A stretch of 39,037 bases of DNA. It comes from a virus. The stretch is from the IMG/VR virus record IMGVR_UViG_3300033991_000232, positions 1-39,037 of that record; one strand, 5' to 3'. The notes under the pieces are model-generated. The model did not search any database. It was not told the DNA's origin and saw nothing but the letters and a program-made list of their open reading frames with translations. This document shows, piece after piece, positions 21,639-29,983 of this stretch. The first letter of the stretch is position 1; each line of letters starts with the position of its first letter. Both the position numbers and the translations under genes were made by a program.

Positions 21639-21673
21639 TTGACAACCCCCAGGTTTGGGGGTATAATACCCCC
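21639..21673 (+). promoter_or_regulatory. Perfect consensus promoter with overlapping palindromes, plus strand
   Basis: TTGACA (21639-21644), 17 bases, TATAAT (21662-21667). The spacer is an inverted repeat ACCCCCA-GGTT-TGGGGGT (21645-21662). The -10 box sits in a second perfect palindrome, GGGGGTAT-A-ATACCCCC (21657-21673). ACCCCCA thus occurs twice and TGGGGGT once. Such overlap means the promoter is either tightly regulated by a protein or folds in DNA form. Transcription would start near 21674. Confidence 0.85.
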
Positions 21674-21677
21674 ACAT

Positions 21678-21729
21678 TGCGGGGTAGAGCAGAGGCAGCT
21701 CGTCGGGCTCATAACCCGGCCCCCAACCA
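21678..21729 (+). ncRNA. Initiator-tRNA-like RNA without T arm (mini-tRNA or tRNA remnant)
   Basis: The 5' half matches a bacterial tRNA-fMet: acceptor strand GCGGGG, a D arm with GAGC/GCTC stem, and an anticodon arm CGGG-CTCATAA-CCCG with anticodon CAT at 21710-21712. Three G:C pairs in the anticodon stem are the initiator hallmark. After CCCG it jumps directly to GCCCCCAACCA, so variable loop and T arm are missing, but an acceptor-like 3' strand and CCA remain. It has its own consensus promoter and terminator. It may be an expressed decoy or small RNA, or the remains of an attachment site in the tRNA gene. Confidence 0.7.
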
Positions 21730-21754
21730 CCCACCACCAGGTGGGCATTTTTTT
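21730..21754 (+). terminator. Intrinsic terminator of the tRNA-like unit
   Basis: CCCACC-ACCA-GGTGGG (21730-21745) is a perfect 6-bp stem, followed by CA and seven T. It ends a transcript of about 75-80 bases begun near 21674. Confidence 0.85.
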
Positions 21755-21777
21755 GTCCCCCGGCGAGCACTTTCCAA

Positions 21778-22125
21778 CTATGCCTCGCCAGGTTCCCTCT
21801 TCTGTGCCTTCTGCAACTCCGCCCGCAACCTCGCCGCCTCACTCTGTGCCTGCGCCGCCACCTGCTCGATCTGCCGCTCCACGACAGATTGCCCCGCCCG
21901 CAGCGCCGCATTCACGTGAGTGAGTGCGATATTCTGCTGACCACTAAGCAAGCTGACACCCGCCGATTCAGGCGGCGCGCCGACCTCCCACCGCACCGCC
22001 ACCACGATCACATCAGGCGCTACCGCCTGCTGCAACTGCCTGACCTTCTCGACCACCGCGGCATTGCTCTCTGCCCCCAGTAATTCCTTCAACTGCTTTG
22101 CCAGCGCACTAGTTGACACACTCAC
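21778..22125 (-). CDS. Small coiled-coil protein at the end of the tail operon
   Basis: This 115-residue protein is helical, with ALAKQLKELLGAESNAAVVE at the start and a coiled-coil end (QIEQVAAQAQSEAARLRAEL). GTG 22125 follows GGAGGCGGGCC and overlaps the stop of the tail tip gene. It is the last gene of the late operon and could be a tail fibre accessory or chaperone. That is inference from position. Confidence 0.6.
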   Translation of the reverse strand: MSVSTSALAKQLKELLGAESNAAVVEKVRQLQQAVAPDVIVVAVRWEVGAPPESAGVSLLSGQQNIALTHVNAALRAGQSVVERQIEQVAAQAQSEAARLRAELQKAQKREPGEA

Positions 22126-25100
22126 GGCCCGCCTCCAATTTCTCCACACGTGGAATCAATTCGCGTAGGGCTCCGATCATCACGCTGATCAGCGCCGTCA
22201 GTTCGGCGCGATCCTTGATCAGCGTGCCGTCGTCATCGTAGACTGGCCGATAGACGGCCTTTGGCAGCGTGCTGTAATTCAGCTTTGGCACGCCGCAAAG
22301 CGCCAGTGTCCCATCCTCAAGTGCTCGAATGCGCATCACTGCCTCACAGTCGGACACAACCTGGCCATCTACGAGCTCCACGCCTCCGTCAAAACAGCCG
22401 AGGCAACCAATATCCACGAACTGCTTGCTATTAACCTCATACCACCCAATCGCGCCACTGCCCAGGTAGCCAGTCTCATCCGTCTCTGGCCTGATTCCGT
22501 CGGAGCTACTGGTAGTGGTCTCCACAATCACCCAATCCTTAACGTGAATCTCTAGATCCCCATCCTTGTTCCACCGCGTGCGCACCGTGCCATCTATCCC
22601 GATCTCAACACCACCAAGAGTGTTGGACTTGAAAATCCTGATGTCGTTATAGTCGAGGTCCTGGCTCCAACACTGAATATTGACCTCAACCGTACTCGCC
22701 GCCCCCGCTGGCGGACCAACGCGCCACAGCCCCTGTGGCGTACTCGCGTTCGCCACGTAGAAATAGCCCCGGATGTTGGCGCCATCCAAAAAGCGCATGA
22801 CGCCATAACTGGCCCCGATATCGAAATCTATCCCACTCGCCCCGAACGTGACACTCCCTGCCTGACAGGCTGCCACCCCATCACTCGCCCGCAGGTAGAA
22901 CTGCTTTGTGCCTGCTGAATTATAACCCGCCACCTCGTCCGCCGTGATCTCAATCCGGTTACCCGTGCTTGAACTGGCCATGCGAAATCGCCCATCCAGG
23001 ATGTAGATACCAGGAGCTTGCATTGATCCTGAATCCACAAGTGGTTGCTGTAGCTCAAACAATTGGGACACTTCAGCACTGGACAGCACCTTGCCAAACA
23101 CAGCAAACTCACAGAATGCAGCACCTGTTTGGTACAGTGGTGTAACGGTGGATCCAAGATTCCACTGGTCCAATGTTGGAGCAGCTAAAGCAGTTGTACT
23201 GGTATCCTCTAGGACACCATTGACATACAAATTGTAAGAATCGTTGGTGTAGTCCAAAGTGATCACGATGTCAAGCCAATCACCCTGGACGAAGGTTTGG
23301 GCGGATGATTCCAGAGTTGTATTGGTGAGCTCATCCGCCAGGTATGACTTGATAGTATCATCTGCTGGATCGAAATAGATAAGCACACGACTGGCAAACG
23401 TGTTCAGGTGTGCATCCATAAAGGTGCTGACTGCCACAGGCCAGGTCTCAGTTGCTCCATAGGGTGCCTGACAGACCAGGCGATAAGACACCAGATTACG
23501 ACCACTTATAAACCCAATGTGCGCGTCCAGGTTGCACTCATTGGCTGTTCTGGTGGACGTGCTGTTGTGTGCTGTACCTGTCCACGCATACCCATACCCA
23601 AGTGAGCCATCGCAATAACTGGTAGCATAGGCTTTCTGCTCCAATTGGATTCCATCAAACCACGCGATGTCCCCTGAAACACATACTGTGCCCTGATACA
23701 ACTCCAAGGTTGCAAATGCGGCCAATGCAGGTGATGTTACAACGGCCGATGCTTTAGTCCAACCCCTCCCAGGCGCAACCAAATCAATTGCATACGTTAC
23801 TGAAATGAATGTTCCTGCGGCATTGTACCAAAGAACACGGAACCCGGCACTTTGGGCAGAACCTGGTTCTACCTTTATTGTGCCGCTTATGGCGTATTGA
23901 GTTTCAGCAGTTACAGGAATCCCACTGGCTCCCGTAACCGAACGAACGTATGATTCACCATTTGTGTTACACACAATCTCTATACAAGCAGTCCCATACA
24001 CCTGGTCGGTAGTCACTCTAGTCTTGGTGCATCTCATAGCAGTGCTCCAAAAGTCGGTGACATTAACCTCAAACGATGGGTTGGGACACAAGTTTGTCGT
24101 CGCCTCCTCGAGCACGAATCCCCGCGTCCCCAGCCACATCCCCTGTACCTGGTGAAATGCCCCGCTCAGCGTCGCCACCTGATTCCGCAGCGACCGCCAC
24201 TCCGTCGGAGAGATATAGCAATGTGGCCCCAGCAGCAACAACCCATCCGCCGTATTGAAAAGACTCTCCCCGATCTGCAACTGATTCGCCCGAATCCGTT
24301 GGAATTCCCCCGCCGCATTCCACGTCAGCGGCGGAGTCGTCCCCCCGCTGGCCCCAATCTGCCCGCTACCATCCACGTCAATCTGTGCACACAGCGTGTC
24401 GCTCGAATTGTAGCACTGCAGACCATTCGTCGAATCCAGCACCACCCGCGCCCCGCTGGCCGACGTGCGGATCGTTGCCCCCGTCACCGTTCCCGCCGTG
24501 ATCGTCCCGAGGTCCGCCGCAATCGCCGACAACTGCGAGACGGTGATTTTTTCCGCAGTCACCGCGCCTGCAGCCAGCTTCGCCGTCGTGATGGACAGTG
24601 CCGCCAGGTGATCCGACGCAATCTGCGACAACGCCGCACTCGTCTCCACGGCCCAATCCCCCTCATTGTCCGAGGTGTCCACCGCCCGCACCCGGTACCA
24701 AAACGTATCCTCTCCCGCGATCTCCTCATCTGTAAAATCCTGATCCACGTAAAAGTTCAGCCGCGCGAGTGCAATCGTCGCGTACTCTCCTGCCGCCCCG
24801 CTATCGTCTGGCGCGCGCTGAATCTCGTAATGCTTCAAATCCGCCTCAGTGTTCGCCGTCCAATTGATCCCGATCAGCGTGCGACTCGCCGCTGCCACCA
24901 GATCCGCCACCTGCGCTGGCGCAGTCTCATCCTTCGCCGTCGTCGTACTGCGCGTCGTGCTCCAGTCGCTATCGTTCCCCACCCAGTCCACCGCCCGCAC
25001 CCGCACGTAGTACGTCGTATTTCCCACGAGCCCCACGAACCGCTCCACCCGATCGCCACCGGCCGGATGTGTCCGGCTCAACGTGTACCCACTGAACTCT

Positions 25101-26332
25101 TCCGCCGCGGAAACCTGGACCAGGTAGTGATCCAGGTCAGAATCCCCCACCGCCCCCCACGTCACCTGCAGGTACACGACTTGGTGACCATCTGCATCCA
25201 GGTCTACATCCGTCGTCAAGTTCCCGGCTTCCAGCGTGGGAGCTGCTGGAGCATCCGTATCGAACACCGTATCCAGCACGCTGTTGATTTCCGTCTCAAT
25301 CGTAGCGATAGTCAACGATGCCTGCCGCGCCGATTTTGCAGGCTCTATCTGCTCATCGTCGAGGGATAGGTGATACCGCCGCCGCTCCCCATCCCACCCC
25401 AGAAACTCGGTCCGGATCCGCCGAATGTAGAACGTCGAATTGATCCCCCACGTCGCATTAACGAGCGTCACACTCATCCCCGCCCGCAATCCATCCTTCT
25501 CCGTCCATAGCTCGTAAGATGACCGTGGCAAATCGTACCGATCCAGAATCGCGGTGGCCCGATCCGTGATCCCCTGCGCCGTGGTGATGCGCTGGTCCCG
25601 CGATACCGCGTGCCGTTCACCGTAGAGCGCAATACTGTCGTTATCCGCGATCCAGTTCGAGACCTCCTGCCCAAGCACAAATACCTTGTTCGCCAATCTG
25701 GCTGCCGATCTCACCCGCTTGAACCCGCCGAAACCAAACGACGTCGTGCCATTCGGCGAAGTGCTGAGTGAGAACCCCGCCGGGTTGTTCTCCGTCGCAA
25801 AGTAGTGGAGATTCTTGTCGTAGTCCACATAGTAACGGCCGCCCGTCCTCCGGCACAAATCGTCGAGGCATTCCCGCAGCGTCATCCCCACGAACTCCAC
25901 CGCTTCCATGCTCGCGTCAATCGTGCTCACGTAGGTGGAAGCATCGATGTCGGAGCGGTACTGCGGAAACAGCCCATACGTCGCATCGCCGAGAATAAAC
26001 GCATCCGAGACTGTAGCCTCGTAGGATTCCGACTCCACCACCGTCTCATCCAGCAGGATGTTATTATCCTGACACACGACGTGCCAGGTCTTACTGATCC
26101 CCTCTTGGCCATCTGTGCACTCCACCACCTCACCCGCGAAGATGGTCGTGCCATCGTCGTCAATCTCCACGGTATCCTTCTCATCAATAGTGACCGTGCC
26201 AGAGTGATCCCGCACGCTGAACCGACACGTGGCCACCAGCCCGCCCGTAGCCACCTCCTCAATCGAGAGCGATCTCACGTCCACGTATGCTGTAATGTCA
26301 CTTCCACCAACCGTGATCGTCAATCCAGCCAT
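22109..26332 (-). CDS. Large tail tip/receptor-binding protein with FN3 and lectin-like parts
   Basis: This 1407-residue protein follows the tape measure gene. Residues 1-340 resemble a tail tip/baseplate hub (GLTITVGGSDITAYVDVRSL and later LRECLDDLCRRTGGRYYVDY). Two fibronectin type III repeats follow at about 365-570 (HYLVQVSAAEEFSGY, TYYVRVRAVDWVGNDS; HYEIQRAPDD, TFWYRVRAVDTSDNEG). A helical joint and repetitive beta segments come next. A concanavalin/LamG-like part lies around 930-1090 (DWLDIVITLDYTNDSYNLYV). The end around 1290-1400 looks like a fibre tip. The middle from ~23000 to 24060 uses more A+T than its flanks, which hints at an exchanged receptor module. Confidence 0.8.
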   Translation of the reverse strand: MAGLTITVGGSDITAYVDVRSLSIEEVATGGLVATCRFSVRDHSGTVTIDEKDTVEIDDDGTTIFAGEVVECTDGQEGISKTWHVVCQDNNILLDETVVESESYEATVSDAFILGDATYGLFPQYRSDIDASTYVSTIDASMEAVEFVGMTLRECLDDLCRRTGGRYYVDYDKNLHYFATENNPAGFSLSTSPNGTTSFGFGGFKRVRSAARLANKVFVLGQEVSNWIADNDSIALYGERHAVSRDQRITTAQGITDRATAILDRYDLPRSSYELWTEKDGLRAGMSVTLVNATWGINSTFYIRRIRTEFLGWDGERRRYHLSLDDEQIEPAKSARQASLTIATIETEINSVLDTVFDTDAPAAPTLEAGNLTTDVDLDADGHQVVYLQVTWGAVGDSDLDHYLVQVSAAEEFSGYTLSRTHPAGGDRVERFVGLVGNTTYYVRVRAVDWVGNDSDWSTTRSTTTAKDETAPAQVADLVAAASRTLIGINWTANTEADLKHYEIQRAPDDSGAAGEYATIALARLNFYVDQDFTDEEIAGEDTFWYRVRAVDTSDNEGDWAVETSAALSQIASDHLAALSITTAKLAAGAVTAEKITVSQLSAIAADLGTITAGTVTGATIRTSASGARVVLDSTNGLQCYNSSDTLCAQIDVDGSGQIGASGGTTPPLTWNAAGEFQRIRANQLQIGESLFNTADGLLLLGPHCYISPTEWRSLRNQVATLSGAFHQVQGMWLGTRGFVLEEATTNLCPNPSFEVNVTDFWSTAMRCTKTRVTTDQVYGTACIEIVCNTNGESYVRSVTGASGIPVTAETQYAISGTIKVEPGSAQSAGFRVLWYNAAGTFISVTYAIDLVAPGRGWTKASAVVTSPALAAFATLELYQGTVCVSGDIAWFDGIQLEQKAYATSYCDGSLGYGYAWTGTAHNSTSTRTANECNLDAHIGFISGRNLVSYRLVCQAPYGATETWPVAVSTFMDAHLNTFASRVLIYFDPADDTIKSYLADELTNTTLESSAQTFVQGDWLDIVITLDYTNDSYNLYVNGVLEDTSTTALAAPTLDQWNLGSTVTPLYQTGAAFCEFAVFGKVLSSAEVSQLFELQQPLVDSGSMQAPGIYILDGRFRMASSSTGNRIEITADEVAGYNSAGTKQFYLRASDGVAACQAGSVTFGASGIDFDIGASYGVMRFLDGANIRGYFYVANASTPQGLWRVGPPAGAASTVEVNIQCWSQDLDYNDIRIFKSNTLGGVEIGIDGTVRTRWNKDGDLEIHVKDWVIVETTTSSSDGIRPETDETGYLGSGAIGWYEVNSKQFVDIGCLGCFDGGVELVDGQVVSDCEAVMRIRALEDGTLALCGVPKLNYSTLPKAVYRPVYDDDGTLIKDRAELTALISVMIGALRELIPRVEKLEAGRECVN
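25100..25112. repeat. Dispersed 13-bp palindrome, copy 6
   Basis: TTCCGC-C-GCGGAA inside the tail tip gene, in the first FN3 repeat (VSAAEEF). Confidence 0.8.
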
Positions 26333-27955
26333 CTATACCTCAAATGTCCTCACGCCTCGGTGTACGAGAATCTGCTCCTGCCGTCGCGCGATCTCCTCAA
26401 TATCGTCGTCCGACCGCACCGACCCCGGCCCGAACTGATTCGTGATGTAGTACGTCGGCCCGGCTCCGGCCATCGCCGGTGCTAGGGCAGTCATCCCACC
26501 TACGCCCATCCCCACCGGCAGCCCCAGCCGCCCGCCCAGGTCAGGCATGCCCTCAATCGCATCAGCAATGCCCCTCAAACCCAACTCAAACGGTGTCGGG
26601 CTCCCTGGCGTCAGCCAATCCGGTAGCTTGATGTCCCGGATTGAGTCCCAACGCTGCTTGAACCAATCAATCGTATTTGACACCGCATCAATCGCACCGG
26701 TCACCCCCTCTGCCGCCACTGTAAAGAGTTCGAGCGCGAACTTGACCATCTCGATCGCGCCCTTGATTTGAGCCCAAATCAACGACCCCGCCAAATTGCC
26801 GATAATCTCTCCAAATTCCGACGACTCACCACTGCCGATACCCAGCGCATCCGCCAGATCGGCGAGCGCCGGCTGCAGATCGCGCGTCCATATTCGCGTG
26901 ATCTCCTCCCAGCCCCGCTGGAGATTGGCCCACGCCTCCTGAAGCCAGGGGAGGATCGTGTTGGTAAAGTCGCCGAACTCTTGCCGCAGCCACGTCCATA
27001 GCGGCTCCATATCGCGGAGCAACTGCTGACTCGCATTCCACAGATCTGGCCACAGCTCATCCCACTTCGCCTTGAGCCATTCGACGGCAATCGGAACCTT
27101 TTCCCCCAGCCACTGTCCCGCAATCTGCGCCCACTCGACTACCTGCGGGCCGACCGTATCGGCCAGCTCCGTCAGCGGTCCAAGCAACTCACTCAATGCC
27201 GGTACGAATGCGAGCCCGATGGAATCCTTCGCATCCTGGAATGACGTTTTGAGCGCTGCGATCTGCTGACTCGCCGTGCCCGTTACCTCGGGCAATGCCG
27301 CCGTGTTCGTCTCAAGCTGCTTGAGCACCTCGGCCATCAGCGCCGCTTGCTGCTCTTGCTTCGTCATCTCCTTCGTGGAGATCCCGAGCTGCGCAGCATA
27401 CGCCTCATTGGCCGCCGTCATGTCTACCTGGATGTTCAGGTTGTCAAGAATCATCGGCGACAGGCGCCCGACGCCCGTCACCAGGCTGTCGAGCATAAAG
27501 CCCATATCCTGCCCCGTGGCCGCCGCCACTTTGGACAGGTAGCCCATCGCATCCGGCAATTGGGCTGCAAACGTCCCGCTGACCATCTGAGCGGCCTTGT
27601 TGTAGGTCGTCATCAGGTCAGCGCCGGTGACCATCCCCGCGCTGGCATCCTGGAGGGCCTGCAGCATCACGTCGCCAGAGCTACCGGCCTCCTCGGCCAT
27701 GCCAGCAAATGTGGACGCTACACCCTGTAATGGCGCGGCATCCATCGCCAGTTTGAAGATCGCTACGCCAGCGTCAGCCACCCCCTTACCGAGCCCGACG
27801 ATGGCCCCCGCCGCCAGCGCCAGCCCGCCCGTGGCAATGTCCGCCGCGACGCCCCCGAGCGTACTTAGCGCGTTGCCAGCTTTCCCAACGATTTCGCTGG
27901 CCTCGTCTTTTGCGCGTAGGATGATCTCAAGCGCAGCTTGTGTGGTAAGCGCCAA
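26333..27955 (-). CDS. Tail tape measure protein
   Basis: The 540-residue protein has the usual layout: a helical N-terminal part, small-residue hydrophobic segments (GGLALAAGAIVGLGKGVADA), a long helical middle with regular Trp (WLKAKWDELWPDLWNASQQL) and a glycine-rich end. It precedes the tail tip gene. At the usual ~0.15 nm per residue a tail of roughly 80 nm would result. The start appears to be TTG 27955, one base before the chaperone stop, with no strong ribosome site; coupling is likely. Confidence 0.85.
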   Translation of the reverse strand: MALTTQAALEIILRAKDEASEIVGKAGNALSTLGGVAADIATGGLALAAGAIVGLGKGVADAGVAIFKLAMDAAPLQGVASTFAGMAEEAGSSGDVMLQALQDASAGMVTGADLMTTYNKAAQMVSGTFAAQLPDAMGYLSKVAAATGQDMGFMLDSLVTGVGRLSPMILDNLNIQVDMTAANEAYAAQLGISTKEMTKQEQQAALMAEVLKQLETNTAALPEVTGTASQQIAALKTSFQDAKDSIGLAFVPALSELLGPLTELADTVGPQVVEWAQIAGQWLGEKVPIAVEWLKAKWDELWPDLWNASQQLLRDMEPLWTWLRQEFGDFTNTILPWLQEAWANLQRGWEEITRIWTRDLQPALADLADALGIGSGESSEFGEIIGNLAGSLIWAQIKGAIEMVKFALELFTVAAEGVTGAIDAVSNTIDWFKQRWDSIRDIKLPDWLTPGSPTPFELGLRGIADAIEGMPDLGGRLGLPVGMGVGGMTALAPAMAGAGPTYYITNQFGPGSVRSDDDIEEIARRQEQILVHRGVRTFEV

Positions 27956-28198
27956 TTATCTCTTGTCCATCATCTCCCCCCGTTCCCTTGCGATCAACGC
28001 CCGCTTCTGCAGATACGCCCGCACATCATCTACCACCTCTGGAGGTGTGGCCATCAACTCGTGCCAAGCCCACCCCATCTCCTGGCACATGATGATGTCC
28101 GTGATCTCAGGCGGCAAGCTCGTCTGATTCCTCAAAGCTGTTTCCAGCAGAATCTCGAAATGTGGCCTGCGCTTCGGCGGACCTCCTCCGGCTCGGAT
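27956..28198 (-). CDS. Tail assembly chaperone, second frame (T-type), probably made by frameshift
   Basis: This open frame of 80 codons has no good start of its own. It reads PKRRPHFEILLETALRNQTS and then LPPEITDIIMCQEMGWAWHE, which has clear protein character and overlaps the 3' end of the first chaperone gene in the +1 frame. Two-frame chaperones (lambda G/GT) precede tape measure genes in many phages. The likely slip site is CGG-AGG-AGG-TCC at 28179-28190. A TTG at about 28136 could be a weak independent start. Confidence 0.65.
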   Translation of the reverse strand: MRAGGGPPKRRPHFEILLETALRNQTSLPPEITDIIMCQEMGWAWHELMATPPEVVDDVRAYLQKRALIARERGEMMDKR

Positions 28199-28535
28199 TC
28201 AATGCGTTGATCTCGCCCAAGATAAAGTTCCCATCCTCGTCCCTGAGCTTTTCGATCAGTGACCGCCGCAGTGGAACTGGCTTGCCATTCGCGCCCTTCA
28301 GCGTCCATGCCTTGATTCCAATCTCCAGAATCGCGATGTTCATTTCGCCCAGCGCCACGTCGGCGCTGTACTGCGCGTTGCCATCGCCACTCACCAGGCC
28401 CACTTTGTAGGCCACGCCCGCGAGGCGCTGCCGGTCGCCGTATGTGAACCGCTTGATGGTGACCGTCTCATGCTCGTCCCACCAATCCGCGTGGATGAGC
28501 TTGATCTCATCCTCTTGCACAAACCGTCCTGGCAT
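28107..28535 (-). CDS. Tail assembly chaperone, first frame (G-type)
   Basis: This 142-residue protein begins MPGRFVQEDEIKLIHADWWD and has EHETVTIKRFTYGDRQRLAG, as in phage tail chaperones that coat the tape measure during assembly. ATG 28535 has GGGGG upstream. Its last ~30 codons are overlapped by the second frame. Frame changes between the two would give a longer minor form, as in lambda GT, here by +1 (or -2). Confidence 0.72.
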   Translation of the reverse strand: MPGRFVQEDEIKLIHADWWDEHETVTIKRFTYGDRQRLAGVAYKVGLVSGDGNAQYSADVALGEMNIAILEIGIKAWTLKGANGKPVPLRRSLIEKLRDEDGNFILGEINALNPSRRRSAEAQATFRDSAGNSFEESDELAA

Positions 28536-28554
28536 TTCAGACCCCCTTTTAGAG

Positions 28555-28567
28555 TTTCGCGGCGGAA
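28555..28567. repeat. Dispersed palindrome, imperfect copy
   Basis: TTTCGC-G-GCGGAA, one base from the 13-bp palindrome, in the non-coding gap before the chaperone gene. Confidence 0.45.
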
Positions 28568-28626
28568 CCCCGTGCGCCTAGAGCCATTCTGAGCGCAAAT
28601 CCGCCGCTGTTGAGCCATTTTCCACC

Positions 28627-28667
28627 AAAACGCGGCGCAAAACGCCCCTGAGAGCGTCTGCGCCGCG
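28627..28667 (-). terminator. Long hairpin, possible attenuator in the tail operon
   Basis: On the minus strand CGCGGCGCA (28659-28667) pairs with TGCGCCGCG (28631-28639), extended inside by GACGC/GCGTT, and is followed by TTTT. It lies in the 150-base gap (28536-28685) before the chaperone genes. It may reduce expression of chaperone, tape measure and tip relative to the tail tube gene upstream. The T-run is short. Confidence 0.55.
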
Positions 28668-28685
28668 CCAGAGCCCGCGAGAGAC

Positions 28686-28886
28686 TCACCCCGTCAGTGC
28701 CCAGGCCACCTCCCGCAGAATCCACAGCACATCGCGCGGACTGCGCTCCACCAGGTCGTGCAATTCCGCCCGCGCATTGCGCTCCCAGGTCTTGTACCTG
28801 GCCCCCTCGATGTCGCCCTCTGGACACAGCCCCAGTGCCTCCAGCGCAGCCCATACCTCTTGCCGATCCACTGCCCGTTTGCCCAT
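28686..28886 (-). CDS. Small helical protein in the tail operon, 66 residues
   Basis: ATG 28886 follows AAGGAGGGGTA. The protein reads MGKRAVDRQEVWAALEALGL and then an acidic/helical end (ELHDLVERSPRDVLWILREV). The place between tail tube and chaperone genes suggests a small tail factor. Not recognised. Confidence 0.6.
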   Translation of the reverse strand: MGKRAVDRQEVWAALEALGLCPEGDIEGARYKTWERNARAELHDLVERSPRDVLWILREVAWALTG

Positions 28887-28927
28887 TACCCCTCCTTATA
28901 GTAATGCTGCCGTTGCGGCTGCTCAGC

Positions 28928-28933
28928 ATTATA
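28928..28933 (-). promoter_or_regulatory. Isolated TATAAT box, minus strand
   Basis: The 62-base gap after the tail tube gene has a perfect TATAAT on the minus strand and a bulged hairpin behind it, but no matching -35. It could be a weak internal promoter for the 66-residue gene. Confidence 0.35.
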
Positions 28934-28948
28934 CCCCCCCCACACCAT

Positions 28949-29983
28949 CTACGTCGGGAGCGCGCTCAAATCCGTGAAGAGCAGTACCTGGAAACTCTTC
29001 GCCCATGTCGCGTCGTATACCGCATCGGCAACCACCTGAACCGTCGCCAGACCGTTATCATCCCCGAACGTCGGCCAGGTGCGGTAACGCACGGCCGTAT
29101 CGAGCGCCAGGTAGGGTGGATTGCTCTGGCTGCTATCCAGCTCTGTGCCGCCAAAGAGCTGAATGCGCAAGAATGACGTGGTGCGGTTCTCATACTTCGT
29201 GCGCTCGGAGTCGGCATCCGAGCCACGCACATAAGTCAGAGACAGCTCGGGCGCCTTCCGGTCCTCCGTCAGGCTCGCGAAGTACAAGTTGCCATCCGCT
29301 GTGTACACAGGCGCAAACTTGGTATCCAGCGTCCAGGTAAACGCCTTCAATAGCCCCGTTTTCTGCGTGTTTCCAATCGAGGAGCCAGCGGTATCAATAT
29401 AGAACTTAGCCAGGTTGAACGGCGCTCGCTGAACAGACTGTGCCGTGAGCGAGCCCGTGAACGTCACGTCGCTCCGCTGCCGCCCGGTGATGTCCAGGCT
29501 GAACTTGCACGTCTCGTTCGGCGCACCGCTGATCGCGAGCTTAGTCGCGAAGCAATATTCGACCTCGTAAGCCTGCAGATTGTCGCCATACTCAATCGTG
29601 TACGTATCAATCCCGTTCGTCTGGTCGGGCGTGTTGGACGTCGTCAGCGCCGGGTTGTACGTCCACAGGTATGCGTTCGGTTCATTCGACGAATCTGGCT
29701 GTGACGGTGTGATATTGCCCCGCAGCGCCATCCCCAGCACCCAGGCCAGATGCCGAAAGTTCACGTCCCCGGCCCACACGATCTTGGCTTCCTCACCGAC
29801 GAAGAGGTCATCGGCCATGTACCGCGCCAGCGAGTTACGATCCTCCTCCGGCTGGTGCAACACGTCGCCGCTCTCGAACGTAGAGAGCACGCCATACAGA
29901 ATCTCGGTCGCCGCCACTGCGGTACCTGGTGTGCCCTCGAGCCCGGCCTGGATACGCCGGAACGCCTTATATGCTGTAGTCAT
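28949..29983 (-). CDS. Major tail tube protein
   Basis: This 344-residue protein starts MTTAYKAFRRIQAGLEGTPG, a typical opening of phage tail tube proteins, followed by the TAVAATEILYGVLSTF and PEEDRNSLARYM type segments and beta-rich sequence. ATG 29983 has AAGGAGTTG upstream. Its size suggests an added immunoglobulin-like or insertion domain compared with ~200-residue tubes. It lies between connector genes and chaperone genes as expected. Confidence 0.8.
   Translation of the reverse strand: MTTAYKAFRRIQAGLEGTPGTAVAATEILYGVLSTFESGDVLHQPEEDRNSLARYMADDLFVGEEAKIVWAGDVNFRHLAWVLGMALRGNITPSQPDSSNEPNAYLWTYNPALTTSNTPDQTNGIDTYTIEYGDNLQAYEVEYCFATKLAISGAPNETCKFSLDITGRQRSDVTFTGSLTAQSVQRAPFNLAKFYIDTAGSSIGNTQKTGLLKAFTWTLDTKFAPVYTADGNLYFASLTEDRKAPELSLTYVRGSDADSERTKYENRTTSFLRIQLFGGTELDSSQSNPPYLALDTAVRYRTWPTFGDDNGLATVQVVADAVYDATWAKSFQVLLFTDLSALPT

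Noticed and set aside
24152-25369. Plus-strand frame of 405 codons
   Set aside because: It is a mirror frame of the tail tip gene with a random Arg/Pro/His-rich composition.
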